DNA of 62,115 nucleotides from Chryseobacterium sp. (GTDB taxonomy: Bacteria > Bacteroidota > Bacteroidia > Flavobacteriales > Weeksellaceae), in NCBI GenBank assembly GCA_003248755.1, contig QFQW01000011.1:1-62115 (forward strand). The letters run 5' to 3'. The notes under the pieces are model-generated. The model did no database searches. It saw only the letters and a program-made list of their open reading frames with translations, and had not been told where the DNA came from. Made by a program: the position numbers and the translations under genes. Below, one piece after another: positions 34,115 through 42,251 of this stretch (position 1 is the first letter of the stretch; the number at the start of each line of letters is the position of its first letter).

Positions 34115-36022
34115 TTAAACTCTCTCATTCTTAATCTCATCCACAATCTCAGGATTTAAGAGAGTAGAAGTGTCTCCAAAGTTCGAGAAGTCACCTTCCG
34201 CAATCTTTCTCAGAATTCTACGCATAATTTTTCCAGACCTCGTCTTCGGCAATCCAGATACAAACTGTATCTTGTCCAACTTAGCAATTGGTCCTATCTG
34301 GTCAGAAATCAGTTGGTTGATTTCTTTTGTCAGGTTTTCTTTGTTTCTTTCCTCACCTGATTCTTTCAGGATCACAAAACCGTACAATGCACTTCCTTTG
34401 ATATCATGGGGGTATCCCACAATTGCAGATTCTGCCACTGCAGGATGCTCGTTGATGCTATCCTCGATAGGTGCTGTTCCGAGGTTATGCCCGGAAACGA
34501 TGATGACATCATCTACACGTCCTGTGATTCTGTAATAACCTACTTCATCTCTCAAAGCGCCATCTCCGGTGAAATATTTTCCAGGAAAAGCAGAGAAATA
34601 AGTTTCCTTATAACGCTGATGGTCGCCCCAAATCGTTCTCGCAATCCCGGGCCAAGGAAAACGGATGCAAAGATTTCCTGTTACCTGATTTCCTGTAATT
34701 TCGTTACGCTTGTCATCCATCAAGACAGGTTGAACACCCGGCAATGGAAGTGTGGCATAAGTTGGTTTAGTAGGCGTTGCAAACGGGATTGGTGAAATGA
34801 GGATTCCGCCGGTTTCTGTTTGCCACCAAGTATCTACGATAGGACATTTCTTCTTTCCAACGTGGTCATTATACCAATGCCAGGCTTCATCATTGATAGG
34901 CTCACCAACGGAACCAATCACTTTCAAAGAACTAAGGTCGTGCTTCTCCACCCATTCTACACTTTCTTTTGCCAAAGAACGGATGGCTGTCGGAGCAGTA
35001 TAGAACTGGGTCACTTTGTGTTTCTCAATCACTTCCCAGAATCTTCCTGCATCAGGATAAGTAGGTATACCTTCAAAAATAACGGTTGTTGCGCCATTTA
35101 AAAGTGGACCATAAAGTATGTATGAATGTCCCGTAATCCAACCGATATCTGCTGTACACCAATAGATGTCATTTTCTTTATAATTAAATACGTTTTTGAA
35201 AGTATATGCCGTGTAGACCATATAACCGGCACAAGTGTGAAGCATTCCTTTTGGTTTCCCTGTAGAACCAGAAGTATAAAGAATAAACAATGGGTCCTCC
35301 GCATCCATAATCACCGTTACAAAATCTGCAGAGGCCTTGTCATAATACTCCGACATCCAGTGGTCTCTGCCTTCTTTCATCTTGACATCGTTGTGCGTTC
35401 TTTTCACGACCAAGACTGTTTCTACAGTTGGTGTTTTTTCCAAAGCTTCATCCACAATGCTTTTCAGGTCAAGAACTTTGTTTCCTCTGTAGCTTCCGTC
35501 TGATGTAATTACCATTTTCGCTCCGCAGTCATTCACTCTTGATGCAACTGCAGATGCAGAAAACCCCGCAAATATTACTGAGTGCACTGCTCCCAGCTTA
35601 GCGCAGGCTAACATTGCAACAGCCAGTTCCGGAATCATCGGAAGGTAGATGCATACTCTGTCACCTTTCTGGATGCCCATTTCTCTCAGGACATTTGCTG
35701 TTTTATTGACTCTTTCATAGAGTTCATTGAAGCTAATATGTTGCGCTTCTTCTTTCGGGTCGTTGGGTTCCCAGATGATAGCGGTTTTGTCTCCTCTTAC
35801 GGAAAGATGCCTGTCCAGGCAGTTTTTGGTAATGTTAAGTTTGGCATTTTTGAACCATTTGATGTTGGCTTCCTCCATATTGTAATCCACGACTTTGGAC
35901 CAACGCTGATACCACACAAAATTTTCGTCCGCTACTTTGTCCCAAAACTTCTTAGGATTCTTGATTGATTTTTTGTACTCTTTGAAATAATCCTGTAAAT
36001 TCTGAATGTGATAATTTCTCAT
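34115..36022 (-). CDS. acs: Acetyl-CoA synthetase
   Basis: This 635-residue AMP-forming ligase activates acetate to acetyl-CoA. Motifs in order are YTSGSTGKPKGM (ATP-binding P-loop-like A3), DTWWQTETGG (A5), TGRVDDVIIVSGHNLGT (A7/A8 hinge) and LPKTRSGKIMRR (A10), whose Lys is the catalytic residue controlled by acetylation. The length is typical of Acs. It is the last gene of a minus-strand run with prpE-like, response regulator and symporter-kinase genes, the gene set of an acetate switch. Confidence 0.95.
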   Translation of the reverse strand: MRNYHIQNLQDYFKEYKKSIKNPKKFWDKVADENFVWYQRWSKVVDYNMEEANIKWFKNAKLNITKNCLDRHLSVRGDKTAIIWEPNDPKEEAQHISFNELYERVNKTANVLREMGIQKGDRVCIYLPMIPELAVAMLACAKLGAVHSVIFAGFSASAVASRVNDCGAKMVITSDGSYRGNKVLDLKSIVDEALEKTPTVETVLVVKRTHNDVKMKEGRDHWMSEYYDKASADFVTVIMDAEDPLFILYTSGSTGKPKGMLHTCAGYMVYTAYTFKNVFNYKENDIYWCTADIGWITGHSYILYGPLLNGATTVIFEGIPTYPDAGRFWEVIEKHKVTQFYTAPTAIRSLAKESVEWVEKHDLSSLKVIGSVGEPINDEAWHWYNDHVGKKKCPIVDTWWQTETGGILISPIPFATPTKPTYATLPLPGVQPVLMDDKRNEITGNQVTGNLCIRFPWPGIARTIWGDHQRYKETYFSAFPGKYFTGDGALRDEVGYYRITGRVDDVIIVSGHNLGTAPIEDSINEHPAVAESAIVGYPHDIKGSALYGFVILKESGEERNKENLTKEINQLISDQIGPIAKLDKIQFVSGLPKTRSGKIMRRILRKIAEGDFSNFGDTSTLLNPEIVDEIKNERV

Positions 36023-36059
36023 ATTATTGATTTTTAATGTAAATTTTACTCTTTATAAA

Positions 36060-37958
36060 TTAAGTTAGATGTATTTTTCTGTAATCGACTATTTTTTCTT
36101 GGATTTCGGTAATGATTAATTCATCATCTATGGTCGATGGGATTTGGAAATCTTTTCCGTCCAACATGGTTCGGATGAGTTTTCTTAAGATTTTCCCCGA
36201 ACGTGTTTTGGGTAGTCGTTTGACGACCATCACGTTTTTTAGACATGCAACAGCCCCGATTTTCTCACGCACATTTTTTATGATTTGTTTTTCCAATTCG
36301 GTTTCGGATATGTCTGTTCCGCTTTTCAGAACGACACAGGCAAACGGGATTTGACCTTTGAGATTATCTTCTATCCCGACAACGGCACATTCGGCAACAT
36401 TTGAGTTGGAGGAAACCACTTCTTCCATTTCGGAAGTAGATAGTCTGTGTCCCGCCACATTGATGACATCATCTACACGGCCTGTGATGAAAACATAACC
36501 GTCTTCGTCCACAATTGCGCCATCTCCTGAAAAATAATAACCTTCGAACTGAGAAAGATAACTATTCTTGAATCTCCGAAAGTCGTTCCAAATACCCAAC
36601 ATTGCGCCTGGAGCAAGTGGTAATTTGATAACGAGATAACCTTCGTGATGAGGAGCAAGCTCGTAACCATTCTCATCGAAAACTTTGATGTCATAACCCG
36701 GAATTGGTTTTCCTGCTGATGCTCTTTTTATTTTGTAATCTTTGTTTTCTGTTAATAAGCCTAACATTGGCGAGCCGGATTCTGTTTGCCACCAATGGTC
36801 TATTGCTGGAACGCCCACGTGTTCTGCAAACCAATCCAACGTAGCAACATCACAACGTTCTCCGGCTAAGAATTGTTTTTTGAAATTGGATAAATCATAT
36901 CTCTTTACCAATTCGCCATTCGGGTCTTCTTTTTTGATGGCTCTTATAGCTGTAGGAGCAGTGAACATTGCTGAAACCTTATATTCTGAAATGATTCTCC
37001 AATAGGTTCCTGCATCTGGGGTCATCACAGGTTTTCCTTCGAAAATAATGGTGGTGTTTCTGTTGATTAATGGTCCATAAACCGAATAGCTATGCCCAAC
37101 AGCCCACCCGAAATCCGATGCTGCCCAAAAGGTTTCTCCTTCATCGATTCCGTAATGGAATTTCATAGAAAATTTGAGTGCAGTTGCATAACCACCAGTA
37201 TCTCTTACGATTCCTTTTGGTTTTCCGGTAGTTCCGGAAGTGTAAAGAAGATATAATGGATGTGTAGATTCAACAGGGATATAATCTGCTGGTTCGGATT
37301 GACCGATGATTTCTTCATAATCAATAATACCGTTAAACATCTCGTGTTGGTTGTCAATCAATTTTCTGTTGTAAACAATGATGTTTTCAACCTTTTCTTG
37401 GGCTAACTCGATGGCTTTCTCAACCAAAGGCAGATAAGGGATTCTTTTGGTGATTTCTACACCTGCAGTTGCAGTTATCATTACTTTTGGTTTGCAATCG
37501 TCTATTCTTACGACCAATTCGTGCGGTGCAAATCCCCCAAAAACCACATTGTGAATCACACCAATTCTCGCACAAGCCAGCATCGAAAATAAAGTTTGAG
37601 GAATCATTGGCATATAAATTACTGCTGTATCACCTTTCTCCAATCCCAAAGATTTAAGCGCGCCTGCCAGTTTAGAGACTTCATTTTTTAATTGATTAAA
37701 AGTGTAAGTCTGCTTCTGATTGGTAACCGGAGAATCGTATATCACGGCAATTTGTTCCCCGAATCCATCTTCAATATGCTTATCTATGCAGAGATAACTC
37801 ATATTAAGTTTCCCATCTGCAAACCATTGATTGTAATTGTTCTCATCCAAAGAAGTGATTTTTGATGGGAATTTGAACCAACTGATTTCTCTCGCCTGAT
37901 TTTCCCAAAAAGCTTCTTTGTTTTGAATACTATCGTTGAATAATTTGTTAGAATTCAT
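36060..37958 (-). CDS. Propionyl-CoA synthetase-like acyl-CoA ligase
   Basis: This second AMP-forming ligase (632 residues) of the Acs superfamily lies 37 nt upstream of acs. Motifs are YTSGTTGKPKGIVRD (A3; the extra IVRD is typical of PrpE/ACSS3), DHWWQTESG (A5), TGRVDDVINVAGHRLST (A8) and LPKTRSGKILRK (A10). PrpE-like proteins prefer propionate but may accept acetate or butyrate. The two ligases are separate genes of nearly equal size and different subfamilies, not a recent duplication. Confidence 0.88.
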   Translation of the reverse strand: MNSNKLFNDSIQNKEAFWENQAREISWFKFPSKITSLDENNYNQWFADGKLNMSYLCIDKHIEDGFGEQIAVIYDSPVTNQKQTYTFNQLKNEVSKLAGALKSLGLEKGDTAVIYMPMIPQTLFSMLACARIGVIHNVVFGGFAPHELVVRIDDCKPKVMITATAGVEITKRIPYLPLVEKAIELAQEKVENIIVYNRKLIDNQHEMFNGIIDYEEIIGQSEPADYIPVESTHPLYLLYTSGTTGKPKGIVRDTGGYATALKFSMKFHYGIDEGETFWAASDFGWAVGHSYSVYGPLINRNTTIIFEGKPVMTPDAGTYWRIISEYKVSAMFTAPTAIRAIKKEDPNGELVKRYDLSNFKKQFLAGERCDVATLDWFAEHVGVPAIDHWWQTESGSPMLGLLTENKDYKIKRASAGKPIPGYDIKVFDENGYELAPHHEGYLVIKLPLAPGAMLGIWNDFRRFKNSYLSQFEGYYFSGDGAIVDEDGYVFITGRVDDVINVAGHRLSTSEMEEVVSSNSNVAECAVVGIEDNLKGQIPFACVVLKSGTDISETELEKQIIKNVREKIGAVACLKNVMVVKRLPKTRSGKILRKLIRTMLDGKDFQIPSTIDDELIITEIQEKIVDYRKIHLT

Positions 37959-37988
37959 ATATTTTTCTTGTGTGTTTTTATATAAATT

Positions 37989-38351
37989 TTACCCAAGCAT
38001 TTCCTCAATCTGTTGAATCAACTTTTTAATTGAATAAGGTTTTGTCACATAAGCATCGGCGCCCGATTCCAGTCCTTTTTCGATGTCTTTCGGGTTGGTT
38101 TTCGCACTCAGGAAAATCACTTTGGTGTGGCTGAGGCTTTCCATGGTCTTAATTTCATTCAATGTACTGTAACCGTCAAGATTTGGCATCATAATGTCGA
38201 GTAGAATAGCATCTGGGATTATGGTTTGTAGTAAGTCTAAAACTTCGGTTCCGTCTCGTGCGATAAAAACTTCATAACCTTGCTTCCTGAAACTGTATTC
38301 TAAGGACATCAGGATCTTGTGTTCGTCGTCTGCTATTAATATCTTTTTCAT
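37989..38351 (-). CDS. Receiver-only response regulator
   Basis: This 120-residue protein is a single CheY-like receiver. Asp8-Asp9 (ADDE) bind Mg, Asp52 in LLDIMMP is the phospho-acceptor, Ser82 (LSAKTN) and Lys104 (TKPYS) complete the active site. No DNA-binding output domain is present. It is 30 nt upstream of the prpE-like gene and was probably originally next to the symporter-kinase gene, from which it is now separated by the REP/RAYT element. In the CrbS/CrbR acetate switch the regulator has a LuxR-type output, so this version must act through a partner. Confidence 0.92.
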   Translation of the reverse strand: MKKILIADDEHKILMSLEYSFRKQGYEVFIARDGTEVLDLLQTIIPDAILLDIMMPNLDGYSTLNEIKTMESLSHTKVIFLSAKTNPKDIEKGLESGADAYVTKPYSIKKLIQQIEEMLG

Positions 38352-38375
38352 TCTTGTTTTAACTTTTAATCTAAA

Positions 38376-38423
38376 GAACCCGAAGGGTTCAATTTGAATA
38401 GCCGTAGGTGTAACCTATGGAAA
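38376..38423. repeat. REP unit, left end of RAYT element
   Basis: This 48-nt unit contains two hairpins: GAACCC-GAA-GGGTTC (38376-38390) and CCGTAGGT-GTA-ACCTATGG (38402-38420, one G-T pair). Its inverted copy at 39013-39060 is identical at 46 of 48 positions. A further hairpin AACCCG-TGAAA-CGGGTT lies at 38446-38462. Confidence 0.88.
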
Positions 38424-38445
38424 TTGTAATGATTTCGAATTACAC

Positions 38446-38462
38446 AACCCGTGAAACGGGTT
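38446..38462. repeat. REP-type hairpin, inner left
   Basis: Perfect stem AACCCG / CGGGTT with loop TGAAA, 14 nt beyond the transposase stop codon. Confidence 0.75.
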
Positions 38463-38475
38463 GAATTCTATTAAT

Positions 38476-38922
38476 TCAAAACAAATATTTCTCATCAAAT
38501 TCAATTCCGTGTTCATTTAATAATCTTCTAAATTCATCTTCGAATGTTTGTTTCCTATGATGTTCTTTTTGATTTTTAATATAATTAATTATCATGTCTT
38601 TTTCTCTAACCGAATATGTAAATGCACCATAACCATCTTGCCAACCAACAAACTCAGGAAATAATCCTGATTGTTTTATCCAAATATTTGTTGCGACTTT
38701 TATATCTTTTACCAAATCGCTTAGATTGATGCTTGGATGAAGGTCACAAAAGATATGAACGTGTTCTGGCATCCCGTTGATTCTGTATAATTGACATTTT
38801 TTATTTTTAATAATTCCCCAGATATATTTATAAAGTTCCGATTCATTTTTCTCGTTGATTGTTGGTTCCCGATGTTTTGTTGCGAAAACAATATGATAAT
38901 AGATTTGTCTAAAAGTTCCCAT
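38476..38922 (-). CDS. REP-associated tyrosine transposase (RAYT, TnpA_REP, Y1/HUH family)
   Basis: This 148-residue Y1 transposase of the IS200/IS605-related RAYT group cuts and joins single-stranded DNA at REP hairpins. The HUH motif is His54-Val-His56 (MPEHVHIF), the catalytic tyrosine is probably Tyr114 (YIKNQKEHH), and WQDGYGAFTYS (about 94-104) is the conserved family segment. The gene is flanked by REP-type hairpins and 48-nt inverted repeats, as expected. It appears intact. It lies between the symporter-kinase gene and its likely response regulator. Confidence 0.93.
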   Translation of the reverse strand: MGTFRQIYYHIVFATKHREPTINEKNESELYKYIWGIIKNKKCQLYRINGMPEHVHIFCDLHPSINLSDLVKDIKVATNIWIKQSGLFPEFVGWQDGYGAFTYSVREKDMIINYIKNQKEHHRKQTFEDEFRRLLNEHGIEFDEKYLF

Positions 38923-38949
38923 TTGTGTTTTGTTTTTAATATTGCACCA

Positions 38950-38991
38950 CGGGTTTTACCCGAGGCTATTGTTGTTGAACCCTTCGGGTTC
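38950..38991. repeat. REP-type hairpins, inner right
   Basis: CGGGT-TTT-ACCCG at 38950-38962 and GAACCC-TTC-GGGTTC at 38977-38991. The second is the same palindrome as in the terminal units. Confidence 0.8.
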
Positions 38992-39012
38992 GGTGTTTTT
39001 GTTTTGATTCGT

Positions 39013-39060
39013 TTTCCATAGGTTTCACCTACGGCTATTCAAGTTGAACCCTTCGGGTTC
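39013..39060. repeat. REP unit, right end of RAYT element; overlaps kinase 3' end
   Basis: This is the inverted copy of 38376-38423. It contains CCATAGGT-TTC-ACCTACGG (39016-39034) and GAACCC-TTC-GGGTTC (39046-39060). Bases 39025-39060 code in phase for the last residues EPEGFNLNSRR and the stop codon of the kinase. Confidence 0.9.
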
Positions 39061-41730
39061 TCCATTGTCACTTTTTAACACCATCTGGAATTCTACACCG
39101 ATTTCCATATTTTTTGCTGATATACTTCCTTGGTGCGCTTCCATTATTTTTCTGCAAATCGCCAATCCCAGTCCACTTCCCAAAGGTTTTCTGATGTTTT
39201 GATTTCTGGATTGATAAAACTTATCAAATATCAGATTCAAATCATCTTCTGGAATTTGTTTTCCTGTATTGAAGATTGAAATTACAAGTTGATTACCTTT
39301 TTCCTGAAATTTCGCCTGAATTGTTCCCTGTATATCCGTAAACTTAAGGGCATTCCCCAAAATATTCTGAAAAACCTGAATCAGCCTTGCTTCATCATAT
39401 TCAAATTGGGTTTTTGTCAAAAGATTGACTTCACTGAGATGGATATTTTTTTGATGTAAGAGATGACTGATTGGGTTCAGCGCTTTTTGGTAGGTTTCAA
39501 TAATATCATTCGTTTCGATATTTAAAGCGATTTCGCCGTGCTCCAGTTTATCAAGATATAGGATATCGTTAATAATTTCATTCAGCCTGTCAGATTCTGT
39601 AATAATATTATTAAGGAATTCTTTCTTGATGTCCTGCGGAATATCATCATCATCCGCCAAAATCTCGCCGGCAGAACGGATTGCAGTAATCGGAGTTCTC
39701 AATTCGTGTGCAACAGAATCCAGAAAATCATCTTTCTGCTTATCTTTGAAAATGAGGTTTTCATTGGCAGAGCTAAGCTCTTCGGAAAGTTGTCTTAATT
39801 CCCGACTTTGTTCCGTCAGTTTTTTATTAAGGCTGATATTTTCTTTGGATTCTTCAAGGATTTCCAAAACTTCTTTCAACGAGATTTTATCTTCATAAGT
39901 CACACCTTCAATCAGGATTTTGGCAGAAGCCGTTCCGATTCTTCCCGATAAGAGATTCTCAGAGAACTTAATAAATCTCGCATCAGCAGTTTCCGTTCGG
40001 GTATCGATGTTGTATTTGAGGTTGAAAATCCGCAGTGCCTGTTCGGTTTTCTTTTCGCCAAGGAATTTGACCAAGATATTTCGGATGTCAGAAACGTAAG
40101 CTTTACCTCTCCAGATAAAAGCATTTTCATGATTTTGAATGTATCTGTCAATATCCACATAGATTTCGGCAAAATTGCGTTCACGATAATCTCCTTTTTG
40201 ACTTACAGAAATCACTGTAAACAAAATCATATTAACCAAAATTGACCAAAAGAAAACTTGGGAAATACTATCCAGATAAGGAATGTTGAAAAAACTGAAC
40301 GAATTATACATTTCCCTCAAAAACCCTTTGAATTCCTGATTGTAAGAAAAATAATACTGCGGAATAATCAAACCGAAATAGCAGATAATCAAACCGCAAA
40401 TCAAACCGAAAACTGCGCCTTTGTAACTTCCTCTTCTCCAGAAAATAGCTCCAAAAAATGAAGGTCCCAACTGGGAAATTACGACGAAAGAAATCAATCC
40501 GACAGAATATAAACTGTTCTGTAAAATGAAAAATTTATAAAAAATAAAAGCAGTTACAATCAGAATGAAAATACTGACTTTCCTAATATTTGTAATGTTT
40601 TTGGTATTTTTTACATCATTGTCGGATTTGAATTTATCCAGCCAGCCATAAGGAATGATGAGGTTGTTGGAAAGCATAATCGATAAAGTAATGCTGGAAA
40701 TAATTACCATCGAAATTGATGAACTCAATCCTCCAAGAAAAACCAAAACCGTAATTAACTGATTATTGAAATGTTGCGGAATCAAAATCGAATAAAATTC
40801 TGGGTTGACGGAATGTCCATCGAAAATAATTCGTCCGCCCCAGGCAATCGGGAATACAAATACATTGAAAATCAAAAGGTAAAGCGGGAAAAACCAAATC
40901 GCTGTTTTCAGATGCTTTTCCTGCCTGTTCTCAACAATGGTGGTGTGAAATTGTCTCGGCAATAGGAAAATTGCCGAAGCTGAAATTAAACAAAGAATTA
41001 TCCAGTTGATGCTTCCTTCCAATCCTGAAAATGTATTTTTAGCTTTGAAGTCTTGAAACTGACTTGCTTTTTCATAGATATCTGAAAATCCGTCAAAAAC
41101 AAAAAATGTTACGAAGATTCCGAGAACAATTAGGAAAATTAATTTCAAAAAACTTTCCAATGCTACGGCAGAAATTATTCCTAATCTTTTTTCTGATGCG
41201 TCCACGTAACGTGTACCATAATAAGACGAAAAAAGTGCCAGTAAAATCACAACATAAGTGGCGTTGTCTGTAAACAAATCTTTCGAAATTGGTGTTTGTG
41301 TAACCAAATGAAACGTTTCTGATATCGCTTTAATCTGAAGCCCGATGTAAGGAATAATCCCGAAAATACAAACCAAAGTGATTATCGCTCCGAACGAACG
41401 ACTGTTTCCGTAACGCAAAGAAATAAAATCCGCGATACTGCTGACTTTGTTGATTCTGGCGATTCGGATGATTTTTCTGTTGATATAAATCCATGCCGGA
41501 ATAATGATAATAGGACCAACATAAATCGGGAGATAATCCAGACCGTCATTCACAGCAACGCCGATGCTCCCGTAATAAGTCCATGCAGTACAATAAACAG
41601 CCAGTGACAATGCATAGATGTAAGGATTGTTCACCCAAATCTTGCTCTTCTTTTTTTCCGCACTGTGAGCCACGAGGAAAAGAAGAGCGAGATAGAGTAT
41701 GACAACTGCAAATAAGGCAAAGCTATTCAT
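39025..41730 (-). CDS. Sodium:solute symporter-like sensor histidine kinase (CrbS/CbrA-like)
   Basis: This fusion protein (901 residues) has an N-terminal sodium:solute symporter domain with about 12-13 helices (1-about 560), a cytoplasmic linker, a HisKA dimerisation domain with phospho-acceptor His675 (DSVAHELRTPITA) and a HATPase domain (NILGNALKFTD; GSGLGLAICRKI). Related kinases in Proteobacteria sense acetate and control acs. The ATG at 41730 is chosen because it overlaps the end of the preceding small gene by 8 nt (ATGAATAG), the usual coupling; an ATG 21 nt upstream is possible. Its last 11 codons come from an inserted REP unit. Confidence 0.92.
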   Translation of the reverse strand: MNSFALFAVVILYLALLFLVAHSAEKKKSKIWVNNPYIYALSLAVYCTAWTYYGSIGVAVNDGLDYLPIYVGPIIIIPAWIYINRKIIRIARINKVSSIADFISLRYGNSRSFGAIITLVCIFGIIPYIGLQIKAISETFHLVTQTPISKDLFTDNATYVVILLALFSSYYGTRYVDASEKRLGIISAVALESFLKLIFLIVLGIFVTFFVFDGFSDIYEKASQFQDFKAKNTFSGLEGSINWIILCLISASAIFLLPRQFHTTIVENRQEKHLKTAIWFFPLYLLIFNVFVFPIAWGGRIIFDGHSVNPEFYSILIPQHFNNQLITVLVFLGGLSSSISMVIISSITLSIMLSNNLIIPYGWLDKFKSDNDVKNTKNITNIRKVSIFILIVTAFIFYKFFILQNSLYSVGLISFVVISQLGPSFFGAIFWRRGSYKGAVFGLICGLIICYFGLIIPQYYFSYNQEFKGFLREMYNSFSFFNIPYLDSISQVFFWSILVNMILFTVISVSQKGDYRERNFAEIYVDIDRYIQNHENAFIWRGKAYVSDIRNILVKFLGEKKTEQALRIFNLKYNIDTRTETADARFIKFSENLLSGRIGTASAKILIEGVTYEDKISLKEVLEILEESKENISLNKKLTEQSRELRQLSEELSSANENLIFKDKQKDDFLDSVAHELRTPITAIRSAGEILADDDDIPQDIKKEFLNNIITESDRLNEIINDILYLDKLEHGEIALNIETNDIIETYQKALNPISHLLHQKNIHLSEVNLLTKTQFEYDEARLIQVFQNILGNALKFTDIQGTIQAKFQEKGNQLVISIFNTGKQIPEDDLNLIFDKFYQSRNQNIRKPLGSGLGLAICRKIMEAHQGSISAKNMEIGVEFQMVLKSDNGEPEGFNLNSRR

Positions 41731-41917
41731 CGTACTTTTTGAAAATGACAAACGAAATGATGATTGAGGTCATCCATACGCCGAAGATATAGATATAAAT
41801 CATCGGAAACCCGAACAATTCTTTCTCGCTGTTGAACAAAAGAATCATCGGAGCACTGAATAAGATAAATAGTCCAAAGCTCAGGAGAATCAGTTTTTGT
41901 TCGTGTCTCTTTTTCAT
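41723..41917 (-). CDS. Small membrane protein coupled to symporter-kinase
   Basis: This 64-residue protein has two helices, LILLSFGLFILFSAPMILLF (about 8-27) and IYIYIFGVWMTSIIISFVIF (about 39-58), and a KKYDE tail. It overlaps the symporter-kinase start by 8 nt. Many sodium:solute symporters are encoded with a small two-helix partner, and this gene has that position and shape. No specific family is claimed. An upstream ATG adding nine residues (41944) is less likely. Confidence 0.75.
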   Translation of the reverse strand: MKKRHEQKLILLSFGLFILFSAPMILLFNSEKELFGFPMIYIYIFGVWMTSIIISFVIFKKYDE

Positions 41918-41987
41918 TGTTAATTTTAAAACCACACAAAACAAAATTTGAATTGTGTGGTCTTGTAATTATAATTTAGTGATTTGT

Positions 41988-42215
41988 TTACAACTTTTCT
42001 TCGGAATAATCTCCGCTCAAGGCATAATACCCGAATACACCCAATCCTCCGGAAACAATAGGCAAGAGGATGAATACAATGATAATCCCGAATACCAAAT
42101 CTTCCTGTTTTCCTGATGTTAGTTTAGGGATTCCCATTACTGTCAGTCCGAAGTAGAGAACTACCAATGCCAGTAATATCCAAACTACACCTAATATTTT
42201 TTTTAGTCCGTCCAT
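41988..42215 (-). CDS. Small two-helix membrane protein of the acetate module
   Basis: This 75-residue protein starts MDGLKKILGVVWILLALVV and has a second helix DLVFGIIIVFILLPIVSGGLGVFGYYAL, with a charged tail SGDYSEEKL. It lies 36 nt after the MFS transporter on the same strand. Proteins of this kind recur beside such transporters in Flavobacteriia (family number not certain). Function unknown; a transporter accessory role is likely from position. Confidence 0.72.
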   Translation of the reverse strand: MDGLKKILGVVWILLALVVLYFGLTVMGIPKLTSGKQEDLVFGIIIVFILLPIVSGGLGVFGYYALSGDYSEEKL

Positions 42216-42251
42216 TTTTTCTTTGTTTTAAAATTAATAAATAATCTAGTA

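Noticed and set aside
34170..35503. Several plus-strand frames of 70-130 codons opposite acs
   Set aside because: Shadows of the strongly conserved acetyl-CoA synthetase; none has protein-like motifs.
38376..39060. CRISPR array
   Set aside because: The repeats are inverted hairpins around a transposase, without regular spacers or cas genes. No CRISPR array is seen anywhere in the window.
41731..41751. ATG at 41751 as symporter-kinase start
   Set aside because: ATG at 41730 gives the usual 8-nt coupling with the small gene and a normal first helix; the longer start is possible but less likely.
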